Source: an uncultured Microbulbifer sp.
Lineage (GTDB): Bacteria; Pseudomonadota; Gammaproteobacteria; Pseudomonadales; Cellvibrionaceae
Assembly (NCBI RefSeq): GCF_947489355.1
Contig: NZ_CANLDD010000034.1
Span: 1 to 47,646 of the forward strand
Length of the DNA: 47,646 nt
Direction of reading: 5' to 3'
The position numbers and the translations under genes are program-made. Below are positions 20,216 to 28,269 of the stretch, piece by piece; the stretch's first letter is position 1; each line of letters begins with the position of its first letter. The notes beneath the pieces were generated by a model, which saw only the letters and a list, made by a program, of their open reading frames with translations, searched no databases and was not told where the DNA came from.

Positions 20216-21784
20216 TTATGGGTAGCTATAACTGGCCTGCAAACCCAGAGGCATACCCAGGTTCCAGTAAATCACCAAAAACAGGGACCAGCACAATAGG
20301 AATACCACGGAATAAGGCAGCATAATGGATACCAGGGTACCAATCCCCGTGCCCTTCACATAGCGTTGACAGTAGACAACCACCAGAGGAAAGTAAGGCA
20401 TCAACGGTGTGATGATATTTGTGGACGAATCGCCCACCCGATAGGCCGCCTGGGTCAGGTCCGGAGAGAAGCCAACCTGCATCAACATAGGCACAAAAAT
20501 TGGCGAGAGCAGCGCCCACTTGGCGGAAGCGGAGCCCACAAACAGGTTGATAAACGCCACCAGCACAATGATTCCTATCAGCGTTACCGGGCCTGGCAGG
20601 TTCATGGCCGCAAGCAGGCTGCCACCCTCTACCGACAGCAGGGTGCCGAGGCCAGAGCGGGCGAACTCGGCGATAAAGAGCGCGCAGAAGAAAGCCATTA
20701 CGACATAGTAAGCCATGGAGCCCATGGTTTTGGACATTGCATCGATCACATCCTTGCTCTGGCGAAAGGTACCGGCCACATAACCAAATACAACACCGGG
20801 GATGATAAACAGGAGGAAAATCAGCGGCACGATAGATTGCATCACCGGCGCACTGAAGGAAGCCAGCTGTCCCTGGCCATCGCGCAGTGCCGAAGTTTCC
20901 GGCAGCATCCAGGCCACAAGCCCAACCATACCTGCCAGCATTACCGTCACCGCCAAATACATGGCCTTTTTCTCGCGGGCACCCAGCGATTGCATCACGG
21001 GCATCTCCGCTTTATCACCATCAATCGCAACACCCTTTAAGCGAGGCTCAATGACCTTATCGGTGAGCCACCAACCCAGCAAGGTCACCACCAGGCAGGA
21101 CGCCGAGGTGAAAAACCAGTTGTTCAACGGGTTAACCTGCATATCCGGGTCGACAATCTGCGCCGCAGTTTGGGTAAAACCCTGCAGCAGAGGATCAATG
21201 GCAGAGGGGACAAAGTTTGCCGAAAAGCCCCCGGAAACCCCGGCAAAGGCCGCGGCGATACCTGCCAGGGGATGTCGACCGGCCGCATAGAAGATCACGC
21301 CACCCAAAGGAATAACCAGCACATAACCGGCATCCACAGCTGTGTGGCTGACAATGGCCACCAGTATCAACATCGGTGTCAGCAACATCTGCGGGGTCAC
21401 AGCCAGAAGCTTCTTCAGTACCGCATTGATAAAGCCACTCTGTTCTGCCACGCCAACCCCAAGCATGGCCACAAGGACGACACCCAATGGTGCAAAACTG
21501 GTAAAGGTGGTCACCATGCCGGAGAGAAAGCGCGCCACCTCACTACTGGAAAGCAGATTGATTACCTGAATGGCCTCACCGGTAGCAGGGTGCAGTGTGT
21601 CAAAACGCACATCGGATAGCGCCCAGGACAGCACCCAGACTACCACCATCAAAATCAGAAAAAGCACTGCCGGATCGGGCAGCTTGTTGCCCACCACCTC
21701 AATGCCGTTAAGTGCTCGGTTGATCCAGCCATTCTTGCCGGTGGCATCGGCACCTGCAGAAGGGTTTGCCTGAATATTTTCCAT
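20216..21784 (-). CDS. AbgT-family transporter
   Basis: The product is 522 residues with about a dozen membrane segments. It matches the AbgT family: an N-terminal NGIEVVGNKLPDPAVLF block, AMLGVGVAEQSGFI, the hairpin motif HTAVDAGYVLVIPLGG, SANFVPSAIDPLLQGFT and FVGSASAKWALLSPIFVPM. Known members are proton-driven carriers for p-aminobenzoyl-glutamate, and some export sulfonamides. The enzymes that cleave p-aminobenzoyl-glutamate (AbgA/AbgB) are not adjacent, so the substrate is uncertain. It follows trpS on the same strand by 93 bp. Confidence 0.9.
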   Translation of the reverse strand: MENIQANPSAGADATGKNGWINRALNGIEVVGNKLPDPAVLFLILMVVVWVLSWALSDVRFDTLHPATGEAIQVINLLSSSEVARFLSGMVTTFTSFAPLGVVLVAMLGVGVAEQSGFINAVLKKLLAVTPQMLLTPMLILVAIVSHTAVDAGYVLVIPLGGVIFYAAGRHPLAGIAAAFAGVSGGFSANFVPSAIDPLLQGFTQTAAQIVDPDMQVNPLNNWFFTSASCLVVTLLGWWLTDKVIEPRLKGVAIDGDKAEMPVMQSLGAREKKAMYLAVTVMLAGMVGLVAWMLPETSALRDGQGQLASFSAPVMQSIVPLIFLLFIIPGVVFGYVAGTFRQSKDVIDAMSKTMGSMAYYVVMAFFCALFIAEFARSGLGTLLSVEGGSLLAAMNLPGPVTLIGIIVLVAFINLFVGSASAKWALLSPIFVPMLMQVGFSPDLTQAAYRVGDSSTNIITPLMPYFPLVVVYCQRYVKGTGIGTLVSIMLPYSVVFLLCWSLFLVIYWNLGMPLGLQASYSYP

Positions 21785-21877
21785 AATAAAGCCCTGTACT
21801 TTCGTTATTTTTTATTACTTTATAAAACTCATGGGGAAACCTCCAAAGCCATGCCCCCACTGCATTTTAAACCCTGA

Positions 21878-22885
21878 CTACCCAATCTTGCGGATGCCGA
21901 CAGCGTGGCGCAACTTTTCGATAAAGGGTGCCGAATAAGCCCGCGCTTTGACTGCGCCTTTCTCCAGTACCTCTTCGATTAACGCCGGGTTGGCAAGCAG
22001 GGCTTTGTAACGTTCGCGAGCCTCACTGATCTGACCATCAATCAGCGCAAACAGCTGCTGCTTGGCCTCACCCCAGGCAATACCCTCTTCAAAGTCCTTG
22101 CGCATTTTCTCTGTTTGCTCCTCTGTGGCAAAGGCTTGCCAAATCTGGAAGACCGTAGAGGTATCCGGGTCTTTGGGCTCACCCGGCTCCAACAGATTGG
22201 TTTTGATTTTGTTAATGTGCTTTTTCAGCTGTTTTTCCGCCAGAAACAGGGGGATGGTATTGCCGTAGCTCTTGCTCATCTTGCGCCCATCCAACCCCTG
22301 CAACACAGCCACATGATCGTCCACTACCGCTTGCGGCAAAGCGAAGTGTTCTCCATAGTGATGATTGAATCGCTGGGCGATATCTCGGGCCATTTCGATA
22401 TGTTGTACCTGGTCCTTACCCACAGGCACCCTGTTGGCATTGAACATCAGAATATCTGCCGCCATCAGGATCGGGTAGCTGTAAAGCCCCATGGTGACAC
22501 CAAAATCAGAATCCTCGCCGTCGGCACGATTAGCATCTACCGCTGCCTTATAGGCGTGTGCGCGATTCATCAACCCCTTGCCGGTCATACAGGTCAACAA
22601 CCAAGTCAACTCGGGAATTTCATGAATATCGGACTGGCGGTAGAAGACCACATTGTCGGTATTGAGGCCGAGGGCCAGCCAGGTTGCGGCGATTTCCAGG
22701 GTAGACTGATGCACCTGCTCGGGGTCCTGGCACTTGATCAGCGCGTGGTAATCTGCCAGAAAGTAAAAAGACTGGTTATTCTCATCCTGACTGGCTGCAA
22801 TTGCCGGCCGGATTGCACCCACATAATTACCCAGATGAGGGGTGCCGGTGGTAGTAATACCGGTTAATACGCGCTGCTTGGTCAT
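21878..22885 (-). CDS. trpS: Tryptophan--tRNA ligase
   Basis: This class I aminoacyl-tRNA synthetase charges tRNA-Trp. The N-terminal ATP-binding motif is [11 protein letters not shown] and the KMSKS loop is present exactly ([10 protein letters not shown], near residue 193). The start at 22885 gives 335 residues, a normal length, and AAGGATTT precedes it. An 11-codon longer frame is less likely. No regulatory Trp leader is seen. Confidence 0.96.
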   Translation of the reverse strand: MTKQRVLTGITTTGTPHLGNYVGAIRPAIAASQDENNQSFYFLADYHALIKCQDPEQVHQSTLEIAATWLALGLNTDNVVFYRQSDIHEIPELTWLLTCMTGKGLMNRAHAYKAAVDANRADGEDSDFGVTMGLYSYPILMAADILMFNANRVPVGKDQVQHIEMARDIAQRFNHHYGEHFALPQAVVDDHVAVLQGLDGRKMSKSYGNTIPLFLAEKQLKKHINKIKTNLLEPGEPKDPDTSTVFQIWQAFATEEQTEKMRKDFEEGIAWGEAKQQLFALIDGQISEARERYKALLANPALIEEVLEKGAVKARAYSAPFIEKLRHAVGIRKIG

Positions 22886-23508
22886 AAATCCTTCGTATTC
22901 CATACTAAATTCAGGCAATAAAGGGCGAATAATACCCTGTTAATGGCTGCGATTGTATCAACCGAAGGCATCAACCTATGACCCACCCCGTTACAGCTAC
23001 TCAGGAATGCCAGGCATTGCCATTCCTTCCCCTCACCTGGGGTCCAAGCCACTCTGGCAACCCATCTAAATCCAGCCGGGAAAAAGCCTGCATCCCTGCG
23101 CAGGGCATAGCCGCTACTGCACCCACCATTTTTGATGCTGACTCTATTGAATGGCAGAACTTCCGCTCGCAACCGGACAACCTGGTCAAATCTAGGATCA
23201 TGACAAGATCCTGCAAGTCTTACGTGCCAAATCCTGAGCCTTGACGCACCATCCAACCTCTCAGCATTTTCAAACCCTGGTTTTCTTTGGCAGCGACTAC
23301 CGGGTGAGTGTCAAACCACCATCAACAGGCGTGGTGATTTTTTCTGCTGGACTCACGTGGCAAGAAGGCCCACCGAAAAGGGCATCCTATTCAAAAGACT
23401 GAGCCCCAGCCCTACAGGTTAAGTGAGAACATTTAACTATTAACCCGATCGGTCGCATTGAACAAAAGCGCCCTGTAGCAGCACATGATTCTGCCACCAA
23501 GATAGCTT
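22886..23508. other. Intergenic region without supported genes
   Basis: The 623-bp stretch upstream of trpS holds only short frames on both strands with unlikely composition. The trpS promoter must lie at its left end, but no canonical -35/-10 pair was recognised. Confidence 0.4.
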
Positions 23509-23724
23509 GTGGGTAATTACATAGTGGAACACTTGAAGGAGGGGGTTAGGAATGCAGCTATGACACAGAGTGACCACTCACCAGATGCAAAAGATGAGAT
23601 ACAGGCACTGAAAGCTCTTTTTTCAAATCAGAAAGGTGTTGAAAGTACCGGCCTGACAGAGCACTGTATTACCGTGAAAGCTGTCAGACCGGGTCGGATT
23701 TCCGGACTACAAATTACCACATAA
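23509..23724 (+). CDS. Possible small protein of 54-71 residues
   Basis: An open frame runs from 23509, with a second Met at 23560 that would give 54 residues. A strong Shine-Dalgarno-like run GAAGGAGGGGG lies at about 23534-23544, too far from the second Met for ideal spacing. The hydrophilic product has no recognised domain. The frame ends inside the last codons of the convergent CdtB-lectin gene, overlapping it by 11 bp. It could be real or chance. Confidence 0.3.
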   Translation: MGNYIVEHLKEGVRNAAMTQSDHSPDAKDEIQALKALFSNQKGVESTGLTEHCITVKAVRPGRISGLQITT

Positions 23725-25762
23725 TAAATTCTGTCTCAGAGAGGGAATAAGCATCGATTACCAGCGGCCAGTACACCGAATTGTTCAAGCGCAGATCGTT
23801 ATCGATATACCACCTTTGTGCATCCGAACCATTACATACACGCCATTCAACCTGATGCGCCTGGCTACTGTTTACATCCAGGCATTTACCGTCATTGTAG
23901 ATGCTTCCATCAATATTGATTTGCAAAAACTGGTTTCCAGCCTCCTGGTCGTTATAAGGTTTACAATCACCATCCAGCAGCTGGCCACCCTCATCATCAA
24001 GGCAGTCAAGAACACTGCTGTCAGCAAGCATTAAGCGACCTTGCACCTCTGGATAAAGCCATTGCTGATTGCGGTTCGATGCATTACAGCCCCAAAGCCA
24101 GACATCATTTCCATTTGACGTGCTGCCTTGGCTGAGGTCGAAACACTTGTTGGTATAGGGATTTTTTAGCTGATTTTTGGCAATCAGCCACTGCTGGTGA
24201 CTATTATTGCTATTGTCACTGCAATCCCAAAGCTGAATCCTGTTGCCGTTTTCACTGCCACCGCCGGAATTATCCAGGCACTTGCCCAGCGAACGGACAG
24301 TGCCATCAGTTGAAAAGGTCCAACGCTGTTCCGGCACCTGCGCAGGAAGATCCATGCATTCCCAAATAGTGATCTGGGTGCCGTTATCGGTTTGAGCGCC
24401 GCTGACTTCAACACACTTGTTATAGTCCTTTACAGGCACCAGATTGCCTTCTCTGGCGGGGATTACCCAGGAATAATCTGCCTTGAAGGCCAGCCTATCG
24501 CAATCAAACAGATCAATATTTTCTCCATTTGCATTGGCACCGCCGGTGTGCCTGTTGACGTCCAGGCACAGTCCTCCATGTGAATTTTCAATAAAACCAT
24601 TCCGATGATCCACAGCCCACCGCTGGCTTGTGCTTCCCGGAACACATACCTGCAATTGCACGTTAAACTGATCATTTGCATCAATGCCCATGCACAACCC
24701 CATAGCGCGGATGGTTCCATCCGGTGAGAATGACCAGCGCTGTCCCGGCCGGTTCTCACAGTCCCACAACTGAAGATTGGCCCCGTTGGTTGACTGCCCG
24801 CCAGTAACCTCTATACATTTGGTTTTATCCCTTAAACGGAGCGCCAAATGGCCTTCTCCAGCAGCGCCGCCCAACTGGAATCCTACGGCTGCATGATCTG
24901 AGTAAATCGGCAGGTTCCTCCCGCCAAAACCCGCAATGAAATCACTGGAAACGGCAAAATCAAGCTCCCCGGGTCTTTCATCGTTGGTTGGAAAGACATG
25001 TGTTGGCTGAAAGCTCCTGTAGAGATGACTCCCGTTTGGTAAGGTCGGTGTCAGGTTCGGCAGTGTGTTGCCGTTAGCATCCGGGTATTCATGATTTTCC
25101 AGATCCCGGTTAAAGTCCCCCAACGCCAACCAGGAAGTACCGGCATGGGTCAGCGCGATCTCCTCCAGTATGGTATCTGCATTATTAAGCCTGGTACGGC
25201 CATATGAACCGGCGTGGATGGTGTAGACAGTGGTAGGGGTGCTGCCTTGAGCGCCTGAATTGATGGTAATTCCGAAACTTTCACGACTTGTTCCCTCGGT
25301 TGCCGCATGAATATAAACATCACTGGCCCGATACCGTGAAACAATGGCAATATTGGTACGCCGGCCATCGGAAGGGGTGTCATGATCCCCGAAGACAGGC
25401 AGGTGATAAATATAGTAGGTCTGTCTGTTTACGGTCCAGCTGTACTCTGAGACTATCGCTCCGGGCGCTTCGGGATCTTCCCAACTATTGAGGGGCGCAC
25501 CGGCCGAGGCTGGCACCGCCCCGACCTCTTGTAGTGCCACCAAATCCCGCGAAGCCCCCAGATATTCTCTCTCACCGGTTAAAATACCTTTAACGTCCAC
25601 CTCCCAGGTGCTGTCGGCATCACTGTTTGCACCTTGCATATTAAAGGTGGCAAAACTGAAGTCGCCGATATGTGCCTGGGTACTGCTTGAAAATAAAAAA
25701 AATAGTAGAACTGCAAATGCGCTTTTTATAATCAAAGGTAGTCGTCCATTTATTGCAGTCAT
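23714..25762 (-). CDS. Secreted CdtB-like nuclease fused to ricin-type lectin repeats
   Basis: The 682-residue product has a signal peptide (1-30, ending STQA). Residues 34-298 form a DNase I/EEP-fold domain closest in pattern to cytolethal distending toxin subunit B: FATFNMQG (Asn41), LVALQEVG (Glu78), TIHAGSYGR (His183), GDFNRD (Asp216, Asn218), LDFAVSSD (Asp268) and SDHAAVGF (Asp289, His290). All expected catalytic residues are present. Residues 305 to about 655 are ricin B-type lectin repeats with QxW motifs at 341, 380, 479, 523, 566 and 649 and regularly spaced Cys pairs, about two full beta-trefoils plus a partial third. In CDT holotoxins the lectin-like CdtA and CdtC are separate proteins. 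Here lectin and nuclease are in one chain. A secreted non-toxin nuclease is the alternative. Confidence 0.85.
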   Translation of the reverse strand: MTAINGRLPLIIKSAFAVLLFFLFSSSTQAHIGDFSFATFNMQGANSDADSTWEVDVKGILTGEREYLGASRDLVALQEVGAVPASAGAPLNSWEDPEAPGAIVSEYSWTVNRQTYYIYHLPVFGDHDTPSDGRRTNIAIVSRYRASDVYIHAATEGTSRESFGITINSGAQGSTPTTVYTIHAGSYGRTRLNNADTILEEIALTHAGTSWLALGDFNRDLENHEYPDANGNTLPNLTPTLPNGSHLYRSFQPTHVFPTNDERPGELDFAVSSDFIAGFGGRNLPIYSDHAAVGFQLGGAAGEGHLALRLRDKTKCIEVTGGQSTNGANLQLWDCENRPGQRWSFSPDGTIRAMGLCMGIDANDQFNVQLQVCVPGSTSQRWAVDHRNGFIENSHGGLCLDVNRHTGGANANGENIDLFDCDRLAFKADYSWVIPAREGNLVPVKDYNKCVEVSGAQTDNGTQITIWECMDLPAQVPEQRWTFSTDGTVRSLGKCLDNSGGGSENGNRIQLWDCSDNSNNSHQQWLIAKNQLKNPYTNKCFDLSQGSTSNGNDVWLWGCNASNRNQQWLYPEVQGRLMLADSSVLDCLDDEGGQLLDGDCKPYNDQEAGNQFLQINIDGSIYNDGKCLDVNSSQAHQVEWRVCNGSDAQRWYIDNDLRLNNSVYWPLVIDAYSLSETEFIMW

Positions 25763-25791
25763 ATGACAAATCCCTGTATCTTTTTTAAAAT

Positions 25792-25815
25792 AATTCGAAC
25801 GAAATCAAGCGAATT
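25792..25815. promoter_or_regulatory. Palindrome upstream of the CdtB-lectin gene
   Basis: AATTCG at 25792 and CGAATT at 25810 bracket a 12-bp centre, about 30-50 bp before the start codon on the minus strand. This could be an operator or part of the 5' leader. There is no known consensus to match. Confidence 0.3.
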
Positions 25816-26294
25816 GCCCTTTATTTCTTCCTTGATCCGAGTGATCGTTATAACATTCCTCTAACAGCAGTTACAACCACCAATGGTTATTTCTCGGGCA
25901 GATTAAATCAGCATTTATCAACCCTACAGTTCAGCCAACTTCCATGCGCTTATTTGGTGTCGACCTTGAAATACCGATTCAAATTTCAAATAATATCGCA
26001 AACATTTTGACTATCGATCTTTTCTGTAAACAGACTGCTTCAAGTCATATGCGCTTACCCACCATCTCCACAGATTCTATCTTTCAAGCGCAAGAGTAAT
26101 GCACCGGGTAACCTTCAACTGCCCAGATCCCGGCGAAAAACAATTTGTGAATTAAAGAGAGGATACTTAAGGACACAGATAAAGAGACGAGCACAGATTG
26201 ATATCGAAATCGCTCTTAATACTGCGACATCTTGAAAGCAGCCTTTCTACCTATTCAAGCATAGAATACCTATTAAGCAAACCCAGGAGATATA
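25816..26294. other. AT-rich intergenic region
   Basis: Promoter-side DNA of the CdtB-lectin gene. No gene, tRNA or clear promoter was recognised before the hairpin repeat at 26295. Confidence 0.4.
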
Positions 26295-26427
26295 CTAGTA
26301 AAGTAGGAGGAAAGAATACCCTTCTCCCAGAACCCTATGAGGCATGGATGCCGATTACGAGCGTACAGGGATGTATTCACAGCACATCCTGGGAGAGGGC
26401 ATTTTTTTCCTACCGATCCGATAGTAT
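26295..26427. repeat. Dispersed hairpin repeat, copy 1
   Basis: This segment matches 46305-46441 over about 130 bp. The core GCCGATTACGAG(C/T)GTACAGG and the following GATGTATTCACAGC are identical but for one base. Its arms, around 26318-26332 (CCCTTCTCCCAGAA) and 26386-26400 (TCCTGGGAGAGGG), are inverted repeats, so the RNA or single strand would fold into a long stem with about 55 bases inside. A plus-strand frame (26198-26449) crosses it but is probably an incidental translation of the repeat. Confidence 0.75.
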
Positions 26428-26629
26428 GTGCCCGGAAGATACGCTTTGACACTCAGGGCCAGGATTGTGCGGTATGTTTTACCGGGCGCAACCACAGGGA
26501 TGCCAGATAGCGCGAAGTGGCATTTTAAAAAGTCGTGAACGACTCATGGCTGGGAGGAATTATTGAAACGTAAGCTGCATGGCTTCAAGCCATTGATCGG
26601 ACATGGTGACCACCTTGGAAAATATAACT
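26428..26629. other. Intergenic region after arsR
   Basis: This stretch lies downstream of the arsR-type gene on the minus strand. A frame at 26563-26787 overlaps arsR on the opposite strand and is rejected. Nothing else is seen. Confidence 0.35.
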
Positions 26630-26920
26630 TCACTTTTGATCCGAACAGCACTCTTCCTGCAAGAAGTCTACCACTGCCTGAAGGTGCCCATAGTCAGGCT
26701 GGCAATATAGCGTTCGCCCCTCTCGATCTTGTGACAGTAAGTTCGCTGAAACAAGGCTTGATAGGTGGTGTGACAAGGTTGAATTAGGAATGCCCAATTC
26801 TTCCTGAAGGACACCAACCGCCAGACCCCGGTGCCCCGACTTCACCAAGCGTTTAAAAATCGCCAGGCGGGTTGGATGCCCCAGTTCTTTCAGCGCCTTT
26901 GCAGCAACCTCTAAGTCCAC
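26630..26920 (-). CDS. ArsR/SmtB-family metalloregulator
   Basis: The 96-residue product is a winged-helix repressor. LGHPTRLAIFKRL (13-25) and the recognition helix IPNSTLSHHLSSLVSANLL (44-62) are typical of ArsR, followed by a DREGRTLYC wing. Cys73 and a C-terminal Cys91-Cys92 pair could bind As(III) or a similar soft metal. The classical ELCVCDL box is absent, so sensing would use the C-terminal pair as in Acidithiobacillus-type ArsR. The start is GTG with GAGGG seven bases upstream. It is divergent from the permease gene and probably represses it. Confidence 0.88.
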   Translation of the reverse strand: MDLEVAAKALKELGHPTRLAIFKRLVKSGHRGLAVGVLQEELGIPNSTLSHHLSSLVSANLLSQDREGRTLYCQPDYGHLQAVVDFLQEECCSDQK

Positions 26921-26967
26921 GGCGATACCCTCTGCAATTCAGATATTTCCATATTACCAGAAATAGT

Positions 26968-27009
26968 TTGACATAAGACAATTATATTTCTATATTTCTA
27001 GAAATATAG
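26968..27009 (+). promoter_or_regulatory. Permease promoter with ArsR-type operator
   Basis: TTGACA at 26968-26973 and TATATT at 26991-26996 are exactly 17 bp apart, a near-consensus sigma-70 promoter. A perfect 20-bp palindrome, CTATATTTCT/AGAAATATAG (26990-27009), covers the -10 and the start region. A repressor bound here would block RNA polymerase. A weaker related half-site pair lies at 26943-26965. Confidence 0.8.
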
Positions 27010-27026
27010 CTTTTTAAGGAAACGAA

Positions 27027-27941
27027 ATGACTGTCAGCGCTGAAATGTTCATTGAGTCAGCCAGCCTGTTTGTGCTTCTAACGGCTGAACTTACCGGTCT
27101 ATTTCTGGTAATCAGTTACGCCGTTGGCTACCTGCAAACCAAGTTACCACCGGAAAGAATCCAGAGGATACTGAGCGACAAGCATGGTCATGGCTATGTT
27201 GCTGCCGGTTTCCTCGGGGCAATCACACCCTTCTGTTCCTGTTCAACCATACCCTTTCTAAAGGGCTTGCTGAGGGCAAAGGCTGGATTCGGAACCATGA
27301 TGGTTTTCTTGTTCGCAAGCCCTTTGCTGAACCCCATTATCATCGGGCTCTTTATAGTGACCTTCGGGCCACAAGTTACCCTATTTTATTTTGTTGTCGC
27401 CATGAGTGTGTCGGTACTTGGCGGCATTATCCTTGAAAAATTGGGATTCGAAAAATATGTGAAACCGCAATCCTATCAGGAACCGAAGCCAAGCGAATGT
27501 AGTATCGGCTGTGGAGAAAAAACGGAACCGGTTGCTACCTGGAAAAAAGTATGGATTTCCACCTGGTCTGACTTTAGAAGGGTTCTGCCCTTCCTCCTTG
27601 GCGGCATTGCCATTGGCTCTTTGATCTACGGTTTTATGCCGACAGAATTCGTGGCACATGTAGCCAGTGAGAACAACCCTTTTGCCATTCCGGTAGCCGC
27701 GATTATCGGGATACCTCTTTACATCCGAGCAGAGGCCGTTATCCCATTAAGTGCGGCACTGACGGCAAAAGGCATGGGCCTGGGTGCAGTGATGGCGTTA
27801 ATCATCGGCAGCGCAGGGGCAAGTTTGACCGAGGTGATATTATTGAAATCAATTTTCAGGAATCAGATGATTGTAGCTTTCTTGGTGGTCATCCTGGGCA
27901 TGGCTACTGGTGCAGGGTTTCTTTACCATTTCCTTTTTTAA
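27027..27941 (+). CDS. ArsP-like permease (DUF318 / UPF0718 family)
   Basis: The 304-residue product has about eight membrane segments and the family motif TPFCSCSTIPFLKG near residue 71, with a second half SGAxSLTEV-type motif (here GSAGASLTEVILLKS). A hydrophilic loop near 150 carries ECSIGC, two further cysteines. Related proteins export trivalent organoarsenicals (ArsP) or are of unknown function. AAGGAAACGAA precedes the ATG. The divergent arsR-type gene and operator support metal or arsenical induction. The exact substrate is not decided by sequence. Confidence 0.85.
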   Translation: MTVSAEMFIESASLFVLLTAELTGLFLVISYAVGYLQTKLPPERIQRILSDKHGHGYVAAGFLGAITPFCSCSTIPFLKGLLRAKAGFGTMMVFLFASPLLNPIIIGLFIVTFGPQVTLFYFVVAMSVSVLGGIILEKLGFEKYVKPQSYQEPKPSECSIGCGEKTEPVATWKKVWISTWSDFRRVLPFLLGGIAIGSLIYGFMPTEFVAHVASENNPFAIPVAAIIGIPLYIRAEAVIPLSAALTAKGMGLGAVMALIIGSAGASLTEVILLKSIFRNQMIVAFLVVILGMATGAGFLYHFLF

Positions 27942-28189
27942 AATTACCGACACTGCCACCTGCGGTTTTCACACAGCCACAGACTGAGCGGTGCGATCAC
28001 CTCAGTCGGGCACACAGTCTCCAGCGCTTATGAACCACAGAGCTCAAAGGTTTACACTGCACCCGATACCAATACAGGTTATACAAGCCTCGGACATGCC
28101 GGCAAGGGATTGGCTCCTCTACTGCGCATGGAGGCCATACCTAGCTGGGGCAATCGGGTAAATAGGCTGGTGGAGTAGAGGCCGAGGGC
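27942..28189. other. Intergenic region between convergent genes
   Basis: The spacer between the permease and htpG contains no recognised gene. A terminator for htpG lies at its right edge. Confidence 0.4.
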
Positions 28190-28225
28190 AAAAAACGCGG
28201 CAGAACCCCAACGGGTTTCGCCGCG
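28190..28225 (-). terminator. Rho-independent terminator of htpG
   Basis: Read on the minus strand, GCGGCGAAACCC pairs with GGGTTCTGCCGC with one mismatch and is followed by GTTTTTT. It lies about 45 bp after the htpG stop codon. Confidence 0.85.
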
Positions 28226-28269
28226 CCCTTCTTCCATCCGATACATTGAATCGATATCGGAAGAAGGTT

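Noticed and set aside
22882..23256. Overlapping frames on both strands upstream of trpS
   Set aside because: The two strands share the region with no homology, and none has a good start signal.
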